64,000 nucleotides of DNA, taken from assembly GCF_003946165.1 (NCBI RefSeq), contig NZ_RHOI01000001.1, positions 62,001 through 126,000 of the forward strand. The letters are read 5' to 3'. Both the position numbers and the translations under genes were made by a program. This document shows positions 51,428-60,177 of the stretch, piece after piece (the first letter of the stretch is position 1; every line of letters starts with the position of its first letter). The stretch comes from Lacticaseibacillus baoqingensis. Its GTDB lineage: Bacteria; Bacillota; Bacilli; Lactobacillales; Lactobacillaceae. The notes below the pieces were generated by a model, which saw only the letters and a list, made by a program, of their open reading frames with translations, was not told where the DNA came from and searched no databases.

Positions 51428-51472
51428 TAACGCTTCGGCGCAGTCGCATTGCCAAGCGTTATGAGATATAAT
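51428..51472 (+). promoter_or_regulatory. yqeG promoter with an upstream inverted repeat
   Basis: TATAAT lies at 51467-51472. TAACGCTT (51428-51435) and AAGCGTTA (51454-51461) form an 8-base inverted repeat with an 18-base spacer across the -35 region. No standard -35 was recognised. Confidence 0.45.
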
Positions 51473-51509
51473 GAATTAGATATGCTTAGAAGAAAGAGGA
51501 GGCGGACAT

Positions 51510-52034
51510 GTGGCAGTTTTTAAACCGACTTGGCTAGTTAAAGCCGTGTATGGCCTAACGCCTGAGCGTTTACACCAACAAGGGATCAAGGCGATCCTGA
51601 CAGATTTGGATAATACCTTGATCGCATGGGACAACCCTGATGGGACGCAGGCATTGCATGATTGGTTACACACGATGAAGGCAGCGGGGATCACAGTGAT
51701 GGTGGTATCTAACAATAACCATGACCGGATCGCACGCGCTTTGGCTAAGCTAGAGCTGCCGTTTGTTTCGCGAGCACTGAAGCCATTGCCGGTGGGGATC
51801 AATCGAGCCGTTTCGCGGCTGGGCCTGCCAAAGTCGGCAGTGGTCATGATCGGGGATCAATTGCTGACCGACGTGATGGCAGGCAATGCGGCTGGCGTGC
51901 GCACGATCTTAGTGCAGCCGCTGGTAGAAACTGATGCCTGGAATACCCGGATCAACCGTTTTTTTGAACGATTTGTCTTTAAACTGCTCGGGGGCAAGGC
52001 GCATTTGACTTATAAGGAGGATCTGCATGGCTGA
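51510..52034 (+). CDS. yqeG: YqeG-family HAD phosphatase
   Basis: The 174-aa HAD-superfamily protein has motif I ILTDLDNTLIAWDN (nucleophile Asp), motif II VVSNNNHDRI and motif III/IV MIGDQLLTDVMAGN. Its eukaryotic relatives include mitochondrial PGP phosphatase Gep4/PTPMT1-like enzymes, and some bacterial relatives act on phosphatidylglycerophosphate; for YqeG this is inference. The start is GTG 51510 behind AGAGGAGGCGGACAT; an ATG at 51508 is out of frame. It overlaps yqeH by 8 bases and heads the conserved yqeG-yqeM block. Confidence 0.9.
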   Translation: MAVFKPTWLVKAVYGLTPERLHQQGIKAILTDLDNTLIAWDNPDGTQALHDWLHTMKAAGITVMVVSNNNHDRIARALAKLELPFVSRALKPLPVGINRAVSRLGLPKSAVVMIGDQLLTDVMAGNAAGVRTILVQPLVETDAWNTRINRFFERFVFKLLGGKAHLTYKEDLHG

Positions 52035-53154
52035 AGAAGAAACACAAGCATTGCATTGTATTGGGTGTGGGGCACGCTTACAAACCACTGAACCACAAAA
52101 AGCAGGGTATTTGCCGGCTGCGACTTTGGCGAAAATGCAAGCGGACCCTGATGCAGATCTATATTGTCAACGGTGTTTTCGCTTGCGGCACTACAATGAA
52201 GTCCAAGACGTGGAATTGACGGATGACGATTTTTTGCGGCTGTTGACCGCATTAGGCGATAGCGACGCGTTGATCGTGAATGTCGTGGATATTTTTGATT
52301 TCAATGGCAGCGTGATCCCTGGCTTGCATCGGTTCGTTGGCGACAATCCAGTGATCTTAGTCGGCAATAAAGCTGATGTATTGCCCAAGTCGATCAATCC
52401 CAAAAAGCTCACCAATTGGCTTACCCAAGCGGCGCATGCGCAAGGCTTGCGGCCAGTGGCAACGTTATTGACCAGTGCTAAAAAAGGCCAACAAGTCGAT
52501 GAATTGCTGGCGATGATCGAGCACTACCGCAACGGCCGAGATGTTTATGTGGTAGGTGTGACCAACACCGGTAAGTCGACGTTGATCAATCAGATCATTC
52601 GCCAACTGACTGGCGTGCGTGAATTGATCACGACATCACGTTTTCCTGGCACGACCTTGGATCGTATCGAGATCCCATTAGATGACGGCCAGGCCTTGAT
52701 CGATACCCCAGGGATCATTCATCACGGGCAAATGGCCCATTATGTGGATCAGCGCGACTTGAATTTGGTCGCGCCCACCAAGCCTATCCGCCCGAAAGTC
52801 TATCAGTTGAACCCAGGCCAGACGATTTTTCTGGCGGGGTTGGCGCGGTTTGACTTTGTTCGCGGGCAGCGCAGCGGCTTTACGGTTTATGCAGATAATC
52901 AGCTCTTGTTGCACCGGACCAAGTTGGTCAATGCCGATGATTTTTATGCGCGGCATGTCGGTGAATTACTGCAGCCGCCGCGTGCAGAACAGCTGCCAGA
53001 TTTCCCGCCTTTTGTGCGGTTTGAGTTCACCCCGAAGGTGAAATCGGATCTGGTATTCGCCGGGTTAGGGTGGATCGTGATCCCTGCTGGCCAAACCGTT
53101 GCCGGTTATGCGCCAAAAGGCGTCGATGTGCTCTTACGCAAGGCGTTGATTTAA
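52027..53154 (+). CDS. yqeH: Ribosome biogenesis GTPase YqeH
   Basis: The 375-aa GTPase is circularly permuted: an N-terminal zinc finger (CIGCGARLQ and YCQRCFRLR), then G4 VGNKADVLPK before G1 GVTNTGKSTLINQ and G3 LIDTPGI. YqeH is needed for 30S assembly in B. subtilis. The C-terminal part (about residues 240-375) is the family's usual RNA-binding-like region. The start is ATG 52027, overlapping yqeG by 8 bases, with AAGGAGGATCTGC before it. Confidence 0.96.
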   Translation: MAEEETQALHCIGCGARLQTTEPQKAGYLPAATLAKMQADPDADLYCQRCFRLRHYNEVQDVELTDDDFLRLLTALGDSDALIVNVVDIFDFNGSVIPGLHRFVGDNPVILVGNKADVLPKSINPKKLTNWLTQAAHAQGLRPVATLLTSAKKGQQVDELLAMIEHYRNGRDVYVVGVTNTGKSTLINQIIRQLTGVRELITTSRFPGTTLDRIEIPLDDGQALIDTPGIIHHGQMAHYVDQRDLNLVAPTKPIRPKVYQLNPGQTIFLAGLARFDFVRGQRSGFTVYADNQLLLHRTKLVNADDFYARHVGELLQPPRAEQLPDFPPFVRFEFTPKVKSDLVFAGLGWIVIPAGQTVAGYAPKGVDVLLRKALI

Positions 53155-53169
53155 ACTAAAGGAGAAACC

Positions 53170-53481
53170 ATGTTAACTGGAAAACAAAAGCGGTACTTGC
53201 GCAGCCAAGCCATGACCATGAAGCCATTGATCAACTTAGGTAAAAATGGCGTCACGGAGACCTTCATTGAAGGGGTGAAAGCGGCGATCGAAGCGCGTGA
53301 ACTGATCAAGATCAGTTTACTGCCGGCCACCGATGAAACGCCCAAAGCTGTGGGTCAAGCCCTGGTCGCAGCGATCCCAGGCTTGAGCGTCGCGCAAACG
53401 ATCGGGCGGACCGTCGTGGTGTATAAACGGGCGTTTGATCCAGAAAACCGCAAGCTTTCGGCAATTATCGCGAAACTATAA
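53170..53481 (+). CDS. yhbY: Ribosome assembly RNA-binding protein YhbY (CRM domain)
   Basis: The 103-aa CRM-domain protein begins LTGKQKRYLRSQAMTMKPL and has the LGKNGVTETFIEGVKAAIE and GRTVVVYKRAF patterns of YhbY/YqeI, which binds pre-50S particles. AAAGGAGAAACC precedes the ATG, 15 bases after yqeH. nadD follows after 14 bases. Confidence 0.95.
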   Translation: MLTGKQKRYLRSQAMTMKPLINLGKNGVTETFIEGVKAAIEARELIKISLLPATDETPKAVGQALVAAIPGLSVAQTIGRTVVVYKRAFDPENRKLSAIIAKL

Positions 53482-53495
53482 AAGGGGTTTTAGGC

Positions 53496-54152
53496 ATGAA
53501 CGTGAGCAATCAAACGATCACGTTATCGCATCCGGTGATCACTGAAGAAGTCTCAGAAGCGATCTTAGGGCCGCGGCGCAAGCAAGTCGGCTTGTTCGGC
53601 GGCACCTTCAATCCGATCCATAATGGCCATTTGATCATGGCAGAAGCGGTTGGCACGCAATTAGGGCTCAAGCAAGTCTGCTTTATGCCTGATAATCAAC
53701 CGCCGCATGTCGACCATAAAGCGGCGATCCCTGCCAAGCACCGCTTGGCGATGCTTGAAGCGGCGATCCATGATAATCCGCTGTTTGGCTTGGAGCTGTG
53801 TGAATTGCAGCGCGGCGGGGTCAGTTATAGTTATGACACCTTGGTTGCGTTGAAGAAATTACATCCAGACACCGATTATTATTTCATCATTGGCGCCGAC
53901 ATGGTCAATTACCTGCCGAAGTGGTATCGAATCGATGACTTGGTCAAGTTGGTGACGTTTGTTGGGGTGAAGCGGCGCGGGTATGCGCCGCAAAGCCCGT
54001 ATCCGATCTTGTGGGTCGACGCCCCATTGATCGAGATCTCTTCAACAGAGATCCGCCAGCGAGTCGCGGCTGGACAAAGTATTCGTTACTTGGTGCCAGA
54101 ACCGGTCCGCGCTTATATTGAGAAAGAAGGATTGTATCTTGACGCAAATTGA
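53496..54152 (+). CDS. nadD: Nicotinate-nucleotide adenylyltransferase
   Basis: NadD joins NaMN and ATP to form NaAD in NAD synthesis. The 218-aa protein has the signature FGGTFNPIHNGHLIMAEA and the C-terminal ISSTEIRQR motif. About 25 residues precede the catalytic core, more than in the E. coli enzyme, which is common in lactobacilli. AAAGGGGTTTTAGGC precedes the ATG. The 3' end overlaps yqeK by 14 bases. Confidence 0.96.
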   Translation: MNVSNQTITLSHPVITEEVSEAILGPRRKQVGLFGGTFNPIHNGHLIMAEAVGTQLGLKQVCFMPDNQPPHVDHKAAIPAKHRLAMLEAAIHDNPLFGLELCELQRGGVSYSYDTLVALKKLHPDTDYYFIIGADMVNYLPKWYRIDDLVKLVTFVGVKRRGYAPQSPYPILWVDAPLIEISSTEIRQRVAAGQSIRYLVPEPVRAYIEKEGLYLDAN

Positions 54153-54741
54153 GTATCCAGCGGCCTTAACCAATGGTCGTCAGCGCTCAGAGATCTTAGC
54201 ACTGATGCAAAATCGGTTAGATGACCAACGCTATCAACATTGTTTGCGGGTCGAAAAAACCGCGCGTGAATTGGCCAAGCGCTTCGGCCAAGACGTTGAC
54301 CGCGCCGGTTTGGCGGGGCTGTTGCACGATTATGCCAAGCAGATCCCTAACAACACGTACATCGATGTCATCAAGCGAAACGGCTTTGATCTTGATTTGC
54401 TCAATTACAATCGCGGCGTGTGGCATGGGTTAGTGGGCACTTGGTTTATCAAACAAGAAGTCGGGGTCACGGACCACTTGGTGATCCAAGCCATTGAACG
54501 TCACACGACTGGTGATCCTGACATGAGCACGTTGGATCAGATCATTTTTGTCGCCGACTTTATCGAGCCTGCCAGAGAACTGCCGATCGAAGCCAAAGCC
54601 CGCGTTGCAGCGCAAACCAATATGCGCGAAGCGACTTTGATTGAACTGGAAAATACGCTGCAATATCTGATCGGTCAACGCAAAGTCGTTTACCCTAAAA
54701 CATTATTGACGTATAACGCATTTATCCAAATCAAGGAGTGA
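54139..54741 (+). CDS. yqeK: HD-domain hydrolase YqeK (diadenosine tetraphosphatase)
   Basis: The 200-aa HD-domain protein has RYQHCLRVEKTARELAKRF, the metal motif GLLHDYAKQ, the second His region WHGLVGTW and TTGDPDMSTLDQIIFVADFIEP. YqeK enzymes hydrolyse Ap4A symmetrically to two ADP. The likely start is TTG at 54139, 7 bases behind GAAGGA; the ATG at 54118 lies inside nadD with no ribosome site. rsfS follows after 3 bases. Confidence 0.93.
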   Translation: MTQIEYPAALTNGRQRSEILALMQNRLDDQRYQHCLRVEKTARELAKRFGQDVDRAGLAGLLHDYAKQIPNNTYIDVIKRNGFDLDLLNYNRGVWHGLVGTWFIKQEVGVTDHLVIQAIERHTTGDPDMSTLDQIIFVADFIEPARELPIEAKARVAAQTNMREATLIELENTLQYLIGQRKVVYPKTLLTYNAFIQIKE

Positions 54742-54744
54742 ATT

Positions 54745-55101
54745 ATGGATTCTAAACAATTATTGGAAACAATCGTAAAAGCCGCTGATGACAAGCGGGC
54801 TGAAGATATCGTGGCACTAGACATGCAAGGGGTCAGCTTATTAGCAGATTATTTTGTGATCATGAACGGGAATTCTGAACGTCAGGTCCAAGCGCTAGTC
54901 GATGCGATTGAAGACCAAGTCGAAGCCGCCGGCGGTAACCAGCCCCGGATCGAAGGCCAAAAAGGCTCTAAGTGGATGCTGATGGATTTCCATGATGTCG
55001 TGGTCCATGTGTTTGTCCCCGAAGAACGAGAATTTTATAACTTGGAAAAGCTTTGGAGTGAAGCACCGCTAGTTGATGTGCAAGCGTGGGTCACAGAATA
55101 A
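54745..55101 (+). CDS. rsfS: Ribosome silencing factor RsfS
   Basis: The 118-aa protein matches RsfS/YbeB/YqeL: KRAEDIVALDMQGVSLLADYFV (in parts), NSERQVQALVDAIED, and WMLMDFHDVVVHVFVPEEREFYNLEKLW (in parts). RsfS binds L14 on the 50S subunit and blocks subunit joining when nutrients run low. AAGGAGTGAATT precedes the ATG. The stop overlaps the next start by one base (TAATG). Confidence 0.96.
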   Translation: MDSKQLLETIVKAADDKRAEDIVALDMQGVSLLADYFVIMNGNSERQVQALVDAIEDQVEAAGGNQPRIEGQKGSKWMLMDFHDVVVHVFVPEEREFYNLEKLWSEAPLVDVQAWVTE

Positions 55102-55838
55102 TGATTTACAGCTCATTTGCCCAAGTTTACGACACGTTGATGGATGACAGCCTTTATCTTAAGTGGCGCGATTACGTCACCCAACAAGTGCCGGCTTCAC
55201 AGCAGCCGCTGTTGGAGTTGGCAGGTGGTTCCGGGAGCTTGGCCGTGTTGTTGGCACAAGCAGGCTATGTGGTCAGTGATTTGGATTTAAGTGCTGAAAT
55301 GCTGGCATTGGCAGAACAAAAGATCGCCGCAGCCGGCTTAACGATCCCCTTATTACAAGGTGACATGCAAGACTTAAGCGGCTTGCCAGAGTATGCGCTG
55401 GTGACCTGCTTTGATGATTCGCTTTGTTATATGCCTGATCTTTCAGCGGTCCAAACAGTGTTTGAGCAAGTCTATGCGCATTTGCAGCCAGGCGGCGATT
55501 TCTTTTTTGATGCGCATTCGCTTTATCAAATGGATCAAGTCTTCCCCGGGTATATGTATAATTACCAGACGCAAGACTATGCCTTCATGTGGCAAAGTTA
55601 CGCCGGAAAGCTGCCGCATACGATCGAGCATGATTTGACGTTTTTTGTTTATGATGAAGCCATCGATGCCTATCATCCCATGATCGAAACGCATCATGAA
55701 CGAACTTATCCGGTCGCTGATTGGCTCAAGGCGCTGGCAGCGGCTGGTTTCAGCGATGTTTCGGTCACCGCCGATTTTGGGCAAAATCCGGTGCAAGAAA
55801 CTAGCACCCGCTGGTTTTTCCACGCCAAGAGGGCCTAA
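55101..55838 (+). CDS. yqeM: Class I SAM-dependent methyltransferase YqeM
   Basis: The 245-aa protein has the class I methyltransferase fold: motif I LLELAGGSGSLAVLLAQ, motif II VSDLDLSAEM and QGDMQDLSGL, then LVTCFDDSLCYM. The substrate of YqeM is not firmly known. The start is ATG 55101 overlapping the rsfS stop, so it depends on coupling: no clear ribosome site precedes it. The longer frame from 55086 lies in rsfS. tmcAL follows after 1 base. Confidence 0.88.
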   Translation: MIYSSFAQVYDTLMDDSLYLKWRDYVTQQVPASQQPLLELAGGSGSLAVLLAQAGYVVSDLDLSAEMLALAEQKIAAAGLTIPLLQGDMQDLSGLPEYALVTCFDDSLCYMPDLSAVQTVFEQVYAHLQPGGDFFFDAHSLYQMDQVFPGYMYNYQTQDYAFMWQSYAGKLPHTIEHDLTFFVYDEAIDAYHPMIETHHERTYPVADWLKALAAAGFSDVSVTADFGQNPVQETSTRWFFHAKRA

Positions 55839-55839
55839 G

Positions 55840-56976
55840 ATGCAAGCAGTCGCAATGATCGCAGAATTTAATCCTTTGCATAATGGCCATGTTCATGCGC
55901 TTGCCCAAGCCAAACGCGCCAGTGGTGCAGATGTCGTTGTGGTCGCATTGGCGGGTAATTATGTCCAGCGCGGTGAACCGGCGATCGTTGACAAATGGGC
56001 GCGGGCAAAAGCGGCGTTAACCGCAGGCGCAGATGTGGTCGTGGAATTGCCCACGGCTTGTGCCAATCAAGCGGCCCCGGGATTTGCCGCTGGCGGCGTG
56101 GGCCTTTTGGCAGCGTTAGGGGTGCAAACACTCGCTTTTGGAACGGAAGCGCCTCAGCTTGATTATATGCAAGCGGCCAGCCAGTTGGCTGCATTGCCGC
56201 CAGCGACGGCCCATCTGAAAGATTTCACCCAAACCTATGCCACCCAGCTGAATCGCTATTATCAAGCGAGCGTGGGTATCGACATGTCGGCTCCAAACTT
56301 ATTGTTAGGCATGAGTTATGCCCAAGCCAATCTCGCCTTAGGGGCGCCGTTGCAGTTGTTGCCGATCGCGCGCGTAGGAGTCGATCATGACGCTTGCGGC
56401 AGTGTCGATACTTTTGCCAGTGCCAGCCAGATCCGGCAGTTGATCCAAAAAGATGCGGATGTTCAAGCCTTTGTACCCACGGCCACACGCATCGCCCTTA
56501 ACGCGCGGCACCAAAGCTGGCAAGATCTGTTTCCTTGGTTGAAATATCGCTTGCAAACCGCGGATCTTGGCGCATTGCGCGAAATCGATGCCATGGCAGA
56601 AGGCTTAGAATATCGCTTAACCCAAAATATCGATGCCGCCGGTGATTTCAGCCAATTCATGGCTGCGATCAAATCCAAGCGATACACTTACGCCCGTTTG
56701 CGGCGCTTGTGCTTGGCGGTGGTTTTGAACCAAACCCAAGCGCTGGTGGCAGCGGCTAAAACCCAGCCGTATATTCACGTGTTGGGATTCACCCACGCAG
56801 GGCAGGCGTATTTGCATGCGGTGAAAAAAACGGTGGCGTGGCCATTGATCACCAAAGTCAGTGCTGCGATGCTCATGCCTGGCGGTTGTTTATATTGGCA
56901 ACAGCGCGCGGATCGGTTGATCGAGACGCTGACGGGGCAGACCCAAAATTATGGTCGGCCCCCGATCATGATATGA
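55840..56976 (+). CDS. tmcAL: tRNA(Met) cytidine acetate ligase TmcAL (YlbM)
   Basis: TmcAL (YlbM) acetylates C34 of elongator tRNA-Met using acetate and ATP in Bacillota. The 378-aa protein has the nucleotidyltransferase motif AEFNPLHNGHVHALAQAK near the N-terminus, VALAGNYVQRGEPAIVDKW, and SASQIRQLI, the ISSTxIR-type loop. The start is ATG 55840, 1 base after yqeM, with AAGAGGGCCTAAG before it; the open frame from 55696 is a shadow of yqeM. The family is usually near 390 aa. Confidence 0.92.
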   Translation: MQAVAMIAEFNPLHNGHVHALAQAKRASGADVVVVALAGNYVQRGEPAIVDKWARAKAALTAGADVVVELPTACANQAAPGFAAGGVGLLAALGVQTLAFGTEAPQLDYMQAASQLAALPPATAHLKDFTQTYATQLNRYYQASVGIDMSAPNLLLGMSYAQANLALGAPLQLLPIARVGVDHDACGSVDTFASASQIRQLIQKDADVQAFVPTATRIALNARHQSWQDLFPWLKYRLQTADLGALREIDAMAEGLEYRLTQNIDAAGDFSQFMAAIKSKRYTYARLRRLCLAVVLNQTQALVAAAKTQPYIHVLGFTHAGQAYLHAVKKTVAWPLITKVSAAMLMPGGCLYWQQRADRLIETLTGQTQNYGRPPIMI

Positions 56977-56989
56977 AAGAGGAGAGAGA

Positions 56990-57544
56990 ATGCTCAAATT
57001 TACGGTGGCTGAATTAGCCAAATATAAGCACGAGCCGCTACATGTCACAGAGACGTTAGACGTCAAAGAAGCGTTGATGACGCGTGATCCCGAGATCCTC
57101 GACGTGAGTGCGATCCAACTTGATGCCTATATCAGTGCCGATGATGGGGACTTTTTGTTATCTGCAACCCTCGCCGGGAGCTTGACCGTGCCTTCTACGC
57201 GCAGCCTTGAGCCGGTCAGTTTGCCATTGGACTTTTCTTTCAGTGAAGTTTATGTCCAAGCAGATGATCGCAAAGACAAGTATGAAAATGGCGAGTTGGT
57301 CATCACCATGGAAGATGATGAATTAGACCTGCAAGCAGCAGTGCTTGACCACATTTTGTTGAGTATCCCGATGCAAGTGCTGACGCCACAAGAAGCTGCT
57401 GGCACCGCGATGCCAAGTGGTGAAGACTGGGAAGTGGTCGCAGAAGACGATTTTAAAGCCTTGCAGCAAGATGAAAAAGCCGCAGATTCGCCTTTTGCCA
57501 AGTTACAAGGGCTGTTTGATGCAGATTCGGACAAAAAAGACTGA
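56990..57544 (+). CDS. yceD: YceD/DUF177 family protein
   Basis: The 184-aa acidic protein matches the DUF177 (YceD, plant DCL-like) family: an N-terminal half with strand-rich LDAYISADDGDFLLSATLAG, and the SLPLDFSFSEVYVQ segment. Its relatives are linked to 23S rRNA maturation and usually precede rpmF (L32). Here rpmF does not follow; gnd does. One or two Cys found in some relatives are missing. AAGAGGAGAGAGA precedes the ATG, 13 bases after tmcAL. Confidence 0.88.
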   Translation: MLKFTVAELAKYKHEPLHVTETLDVKEALMTRDPEILDVSAIQLDAYISADDGDFLLSATLAGSLTVPSTRSLEPVSLPLDFSFSEVYVQADDRKDKYENGELVITMEDDELDLQAAVLDHILLSIPMQVLTPQEAAGTAMPSGEDWEVVAEDDFKALQQDEKAADSPFAKLQGLFDADSDKKD

Positions 57545-57570
57545 CGAAACTTTTAATCGGTCGTTCATTC

Positions 57571-57579
57571 TGCTACCAT
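57571..57579 (+). promoter_or_regulatory. Extended -10 promoter of gnd
   Basis: TGCTACCAT (57571-57579) lies 62 bases before the gnd start, just after the yceD stop. No strong -35 is seen. Confidence 0.4.
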
Positions 57580-57640
57580 GAAACGGTAACGGAACACAAA
57601 CGAAGGCGAGCCAAACTCGTCTTTTGTAGGAGGCAATTGA

Positions 57641-59065
57641 ATGGATAAACCAACAATCGGCGTCATTGGGATGGCCGTGATGGGCAAGAACTTAGCCCTT
57701 AACATCGAAAGCCGCGGCTATACCGTCGCCATTTACAACCGGACTGGCAGCAAAACCGAAACAGTCGCCAAAGACCATGCGGATAAGCGCTTGGTCCCAA
57801 GTTATACGATCGCAGATTTTGTCGCTTCTTTGGAGAAGCCGCGCCGCATCATCTTGATGGTCAAAGCTGGTGCCGGGACCGATGCCGTGATCAGTGAGCT
57901 CGTGCCATTGTTGGATCAAGGCGATGTCTTGATCGATGGTGGGAACACGAATTTCCATGATACCCGCCGGCGGAACAAAGACCTGGCCGACTCTGGGATC
58001 AATTTCATTGGGATGGGGGTTTCCGGTGGCGAACTCGGTGCCTTGCAAGGGCCTTCATTGATGCCTGGCGGCCAACGTGATGCCTATGACTTAGTCGCCC
58101 CGATCTTGGAACAGATCTCTGCAAAAGCTGAAGAAGATGGCGCCCCATGTGTCAGCTATATCGGCCCAGATGGTGCCGGACATTATGTCAAAATGGTCCA
58201 CAATGGGATCGAATACGGTGATATGGAACTGATCGCCGAATCCTATAACCTCTTGCGCAACTTGTTAGGTTTGGATATGGATGAAATTGCCAAAGTCTTT
58301 GCTGACTGGTCCAAAGGCGAATTACATTCCTACCTGATCGACATTACTGCTGAGATCTTAACGCGCAAGGATGATCTTGGTTCCGGCAAGCCGATCGTTG
58401 ACGTGATCTTAGACCGCGCCGGCAATAAGGGAACTGGTAAGTGGAGCACGCAATCAGCTGCAGAGCTGGGCGTGCCGCAAAGTGTGATCACAGAATCTTT
58501 GTACGCCCGTTATATCTCGGCGATGAAAGACGAACGTGTTGCTGCCAGCAAGGTTTTGCCAAAGCCAGTTGGTAAAGTCGACTTGCCGGATAAGGCCGCT
58601 GCGATCGAATTGATCCGCAAGGCATTGTACTTCTCTAAGGTCATGAGCTATGCGCAAGGCTTCGAGCAGATGCGGGTCGCTTCTGAACATTATGATTGGG
58701 ACTTAAATTACGGTGAGATCGCCTCGATCTGGCGTGCCGGCTGTATCATCCGCGCCCAATTCCTCCAAAACATCACCAATGCCTATGAAAAAGATCCAGC
58801 TTTGAAGAACTTATTGTTGGATGATTACTTCTTAGACATTACCAAGAACTATCAAGAAGCAGTGCGCGACTTGGTGGCTTTGGCCACTAAAGCCGGGGTC
58901 CCTGTCCCTGGTTTCATGGGTGCGATCAGCTACTTTGATTCGTATCGCAGCGAAGTCTTGCCAGCGAACATGATCCAAGCACAGCGGGATTACTTCGGTG
59001 CGCATACCTACGAGCGCAACGACCGCGAAGGGATCTTCCACTATACCTGGTATATCGAACAATAA
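57641..59065 (+). CDS. gnd: 6-phosphogluconate dehydrogenase, decarboxylating
   Basis: Gnd oxidises and decarboxylates 6-phosphogluconate to ribulose 5-phosphate with NADP, in the pentose phosphate and phosphoketolase pathways. The 474-aa protein has the coenzyme motif [38 protein letters not shown] and the catalytic [15 protein letters not shown] (Lys and Asn). It is the standard long form of about 470 residues. TAGGAGGCAATTGA precedes the ATG. It is a single gene with its own terminator. Confidence 0.97.
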   Translation: MDKPTIGVIGMAVMGKNLALNIESRGYTVAIYNRTGSKTETVAKDHADKRLVPSYTIADFVASLEKPRRIILMVKAGAGTDAVISELVPLLDQGDVLIDGGNTNFHDTRRRNKDLADSGINFIGMGVSGGELGALQGPSLMPGGQRDAYDLVAPILEQISAKAEEDGAPCVSYIGPDGAGHYVKMVHNGIEYGDMELIAESYNLLRNLLGLDMDEIAKVFADWSKGELHSYLIDITAEILTRKDDLGSGKPIVDVILDRAGNKGTGKWSTQSAAELGVPQSVITESLYARYISAMKDERVAASKVLPKPVGKVDLPDKAAAIELIRKALYFSKVMSYAQGFEQMRVASEHYDWDLNYGEIASIWRAGCIIRAQFLQNITNAYEKDPALKNLLLDDYFLDITKNYQEAVRDLVALATKAGVPVPGFMGAISYFDSYRSEVLPANMIQAQRDYFGAHTYERNDREGIFHYTWYIEQ

Positions 59066-59079
59066 GCAATTAGCTTAGC

Positions 59080-59141
59080 AAAACAGCCTTCATCCGCAAC
59101 CACTCCGTTTTTGGTTGTTGGCAGAAGGCTGTTTTGTTGCG
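59080..59141 (+). terminator. Terminator after gnd
   Basis: AAAACAGCCTTC (59080-59091) pairs with GAAGGCTGTTTT (59124-59135). GCAACCA/TGGTTGT extends the stem inside. Confidence 0.85.
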
Positions 59142-59490
59142 AATTGGCGTCCATGACGCCTGTCATGCCTGCATACAGATTTTGACAGCGGCTGATCGAC
59201 CCGCGAAGAAAGGGCTTTATTAACCACGATATAGGTATATACCGCTGGCAAAATATTCTTTGAAAAATAAATTTACCAATAACTGGACTATACCTCTGCT
59301 AAAATCTCTCATCTTTTCAATTTGGCCTATTTTTGGCGGGTTAAGAATACCTGTGATAGTCAAGTGGTACAGACTATGTTACAATAGGCAAAGCAACATG
59401 TCACATGAGAAAAAAACGCTACCGTCCACTTGTGAAATGAGAGTTTTGCCAGAGGGACGCTTCAAGTAAAAATGATAAAGGAGTCCGATC
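59142..59490. other. Long non-coding gap upstream of the ArlRS-like system
   Basis: About 350 bases without a credible gene. It contains a 10-base palindrome GGTATATACC (59234-59243) in an AT-rich stretch, and a likely promoter: TAGTCA (59357-59362), 17 bases, TACAAT (59380-59385). The transcript would have a leader of about 100 bases. A frame from 59260 to 59469 crosses the promoter and has no ribosome site, so I do not call it. Confidence 0.5.
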
Positions 59491-60177
59491 ATGAGTCGTA
59501 TTTTAATTATTGAAGATGAGAAAAACTTGGCCCGCTTCGTTGAATTGGAACTAAAGCATGAAGGGTATGAAACCGCTGTCCACTTTAATGGGCGTACCGG
59601 GTTAGACGCCGCTTTGAGTGAAGATTGGGATGCGATCTTGCTGGACTTGATGTTACCAGAACTCAACGGCTTAGAAGTTTGCCGGCGAGTACGCCAAACC
59701 AAGAATACGCCGATCATCATGATGACCGCGCGCGATTCGGTGATCGATCGGGTCAGCGGCTTAGACCATGGGGCGGATGATTATATCGTGAAGCCTTTTG
59801 CGATCGAAGAATTGTTGGCGCGGTTGCGCGCCTTACTGCGGCGTATCAGCATCGAAGGCGAACACAATGCGGCTAAACAAACCACGCTGACTTATCGCGA
59901 CTTGACGATCGAAAAAGAAAACCGGGTCGTCCGTCGCGGGGATGACATCATTGAATTGACCAAACGTGAATATGAATTGTTATTGACATTGATGGAAAAT
60001 ATCAACGTGGTTTTGGCGCGCGACGTTTTGTTATCTAAAGTTTGGGGTTACAACTCGGATGTTGAAACCAATGTGGTGGATGTTTATGTGCGTTACATCC
60101 GCAACAAGATCGATCGCCAAGGCGAACCCAGCTATATCCAAACCGTTCGGGGAACCGGTTATGTGATGCGCTCGTAA
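59491..60177 (+). CDS. OmpR-family response regulator (ArlR/CsrR-like)
   Basis: The 228-aa regulator has a receiver domain ([18 protein letters not shown]; phospho-acceptor Asp in [28 protein letters not shown]) and a C-terminal winged helix ([42 protein letters not shown]). Similarity in pattern is highest to the ArlR/CsrR group, which controls surface, autolysis and stress genes in staphylococci and streptococci. Its targets here are unknown. AAAGGAGTCCGATC precedes the ATG. The stop overlaps the kinase start by 1 base. Confidence 0.92.
   Translation: MSRILIIEDEKNLARFVELELKHEGYETAVHFNGRTGLDAALSEDWDAILLDLMLPELNGLEVCRRVRQTKNTPIIMMTARDSVIDRVSGLDHGADDYIVKPFAIEELLARLRALLRRISIEGEHNAAKQTTLTYRDLTIEKENRVVRRGDDIIELTKREYELLLTLMENINVVLARDVLLSKVWGYNSDVETNVVDVYVRYIRNKIDRQGEPSYIQTVRGTGYVMRS

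Noticed and set aside
59260-59469. Possible small protein of 69 codons before the ArlR-like gene
   Set aside because: It crosses the likely promoter at 59357-59385, has no ribosome site, and its basic, hydrophobic composition reflects AT-rich DNA.
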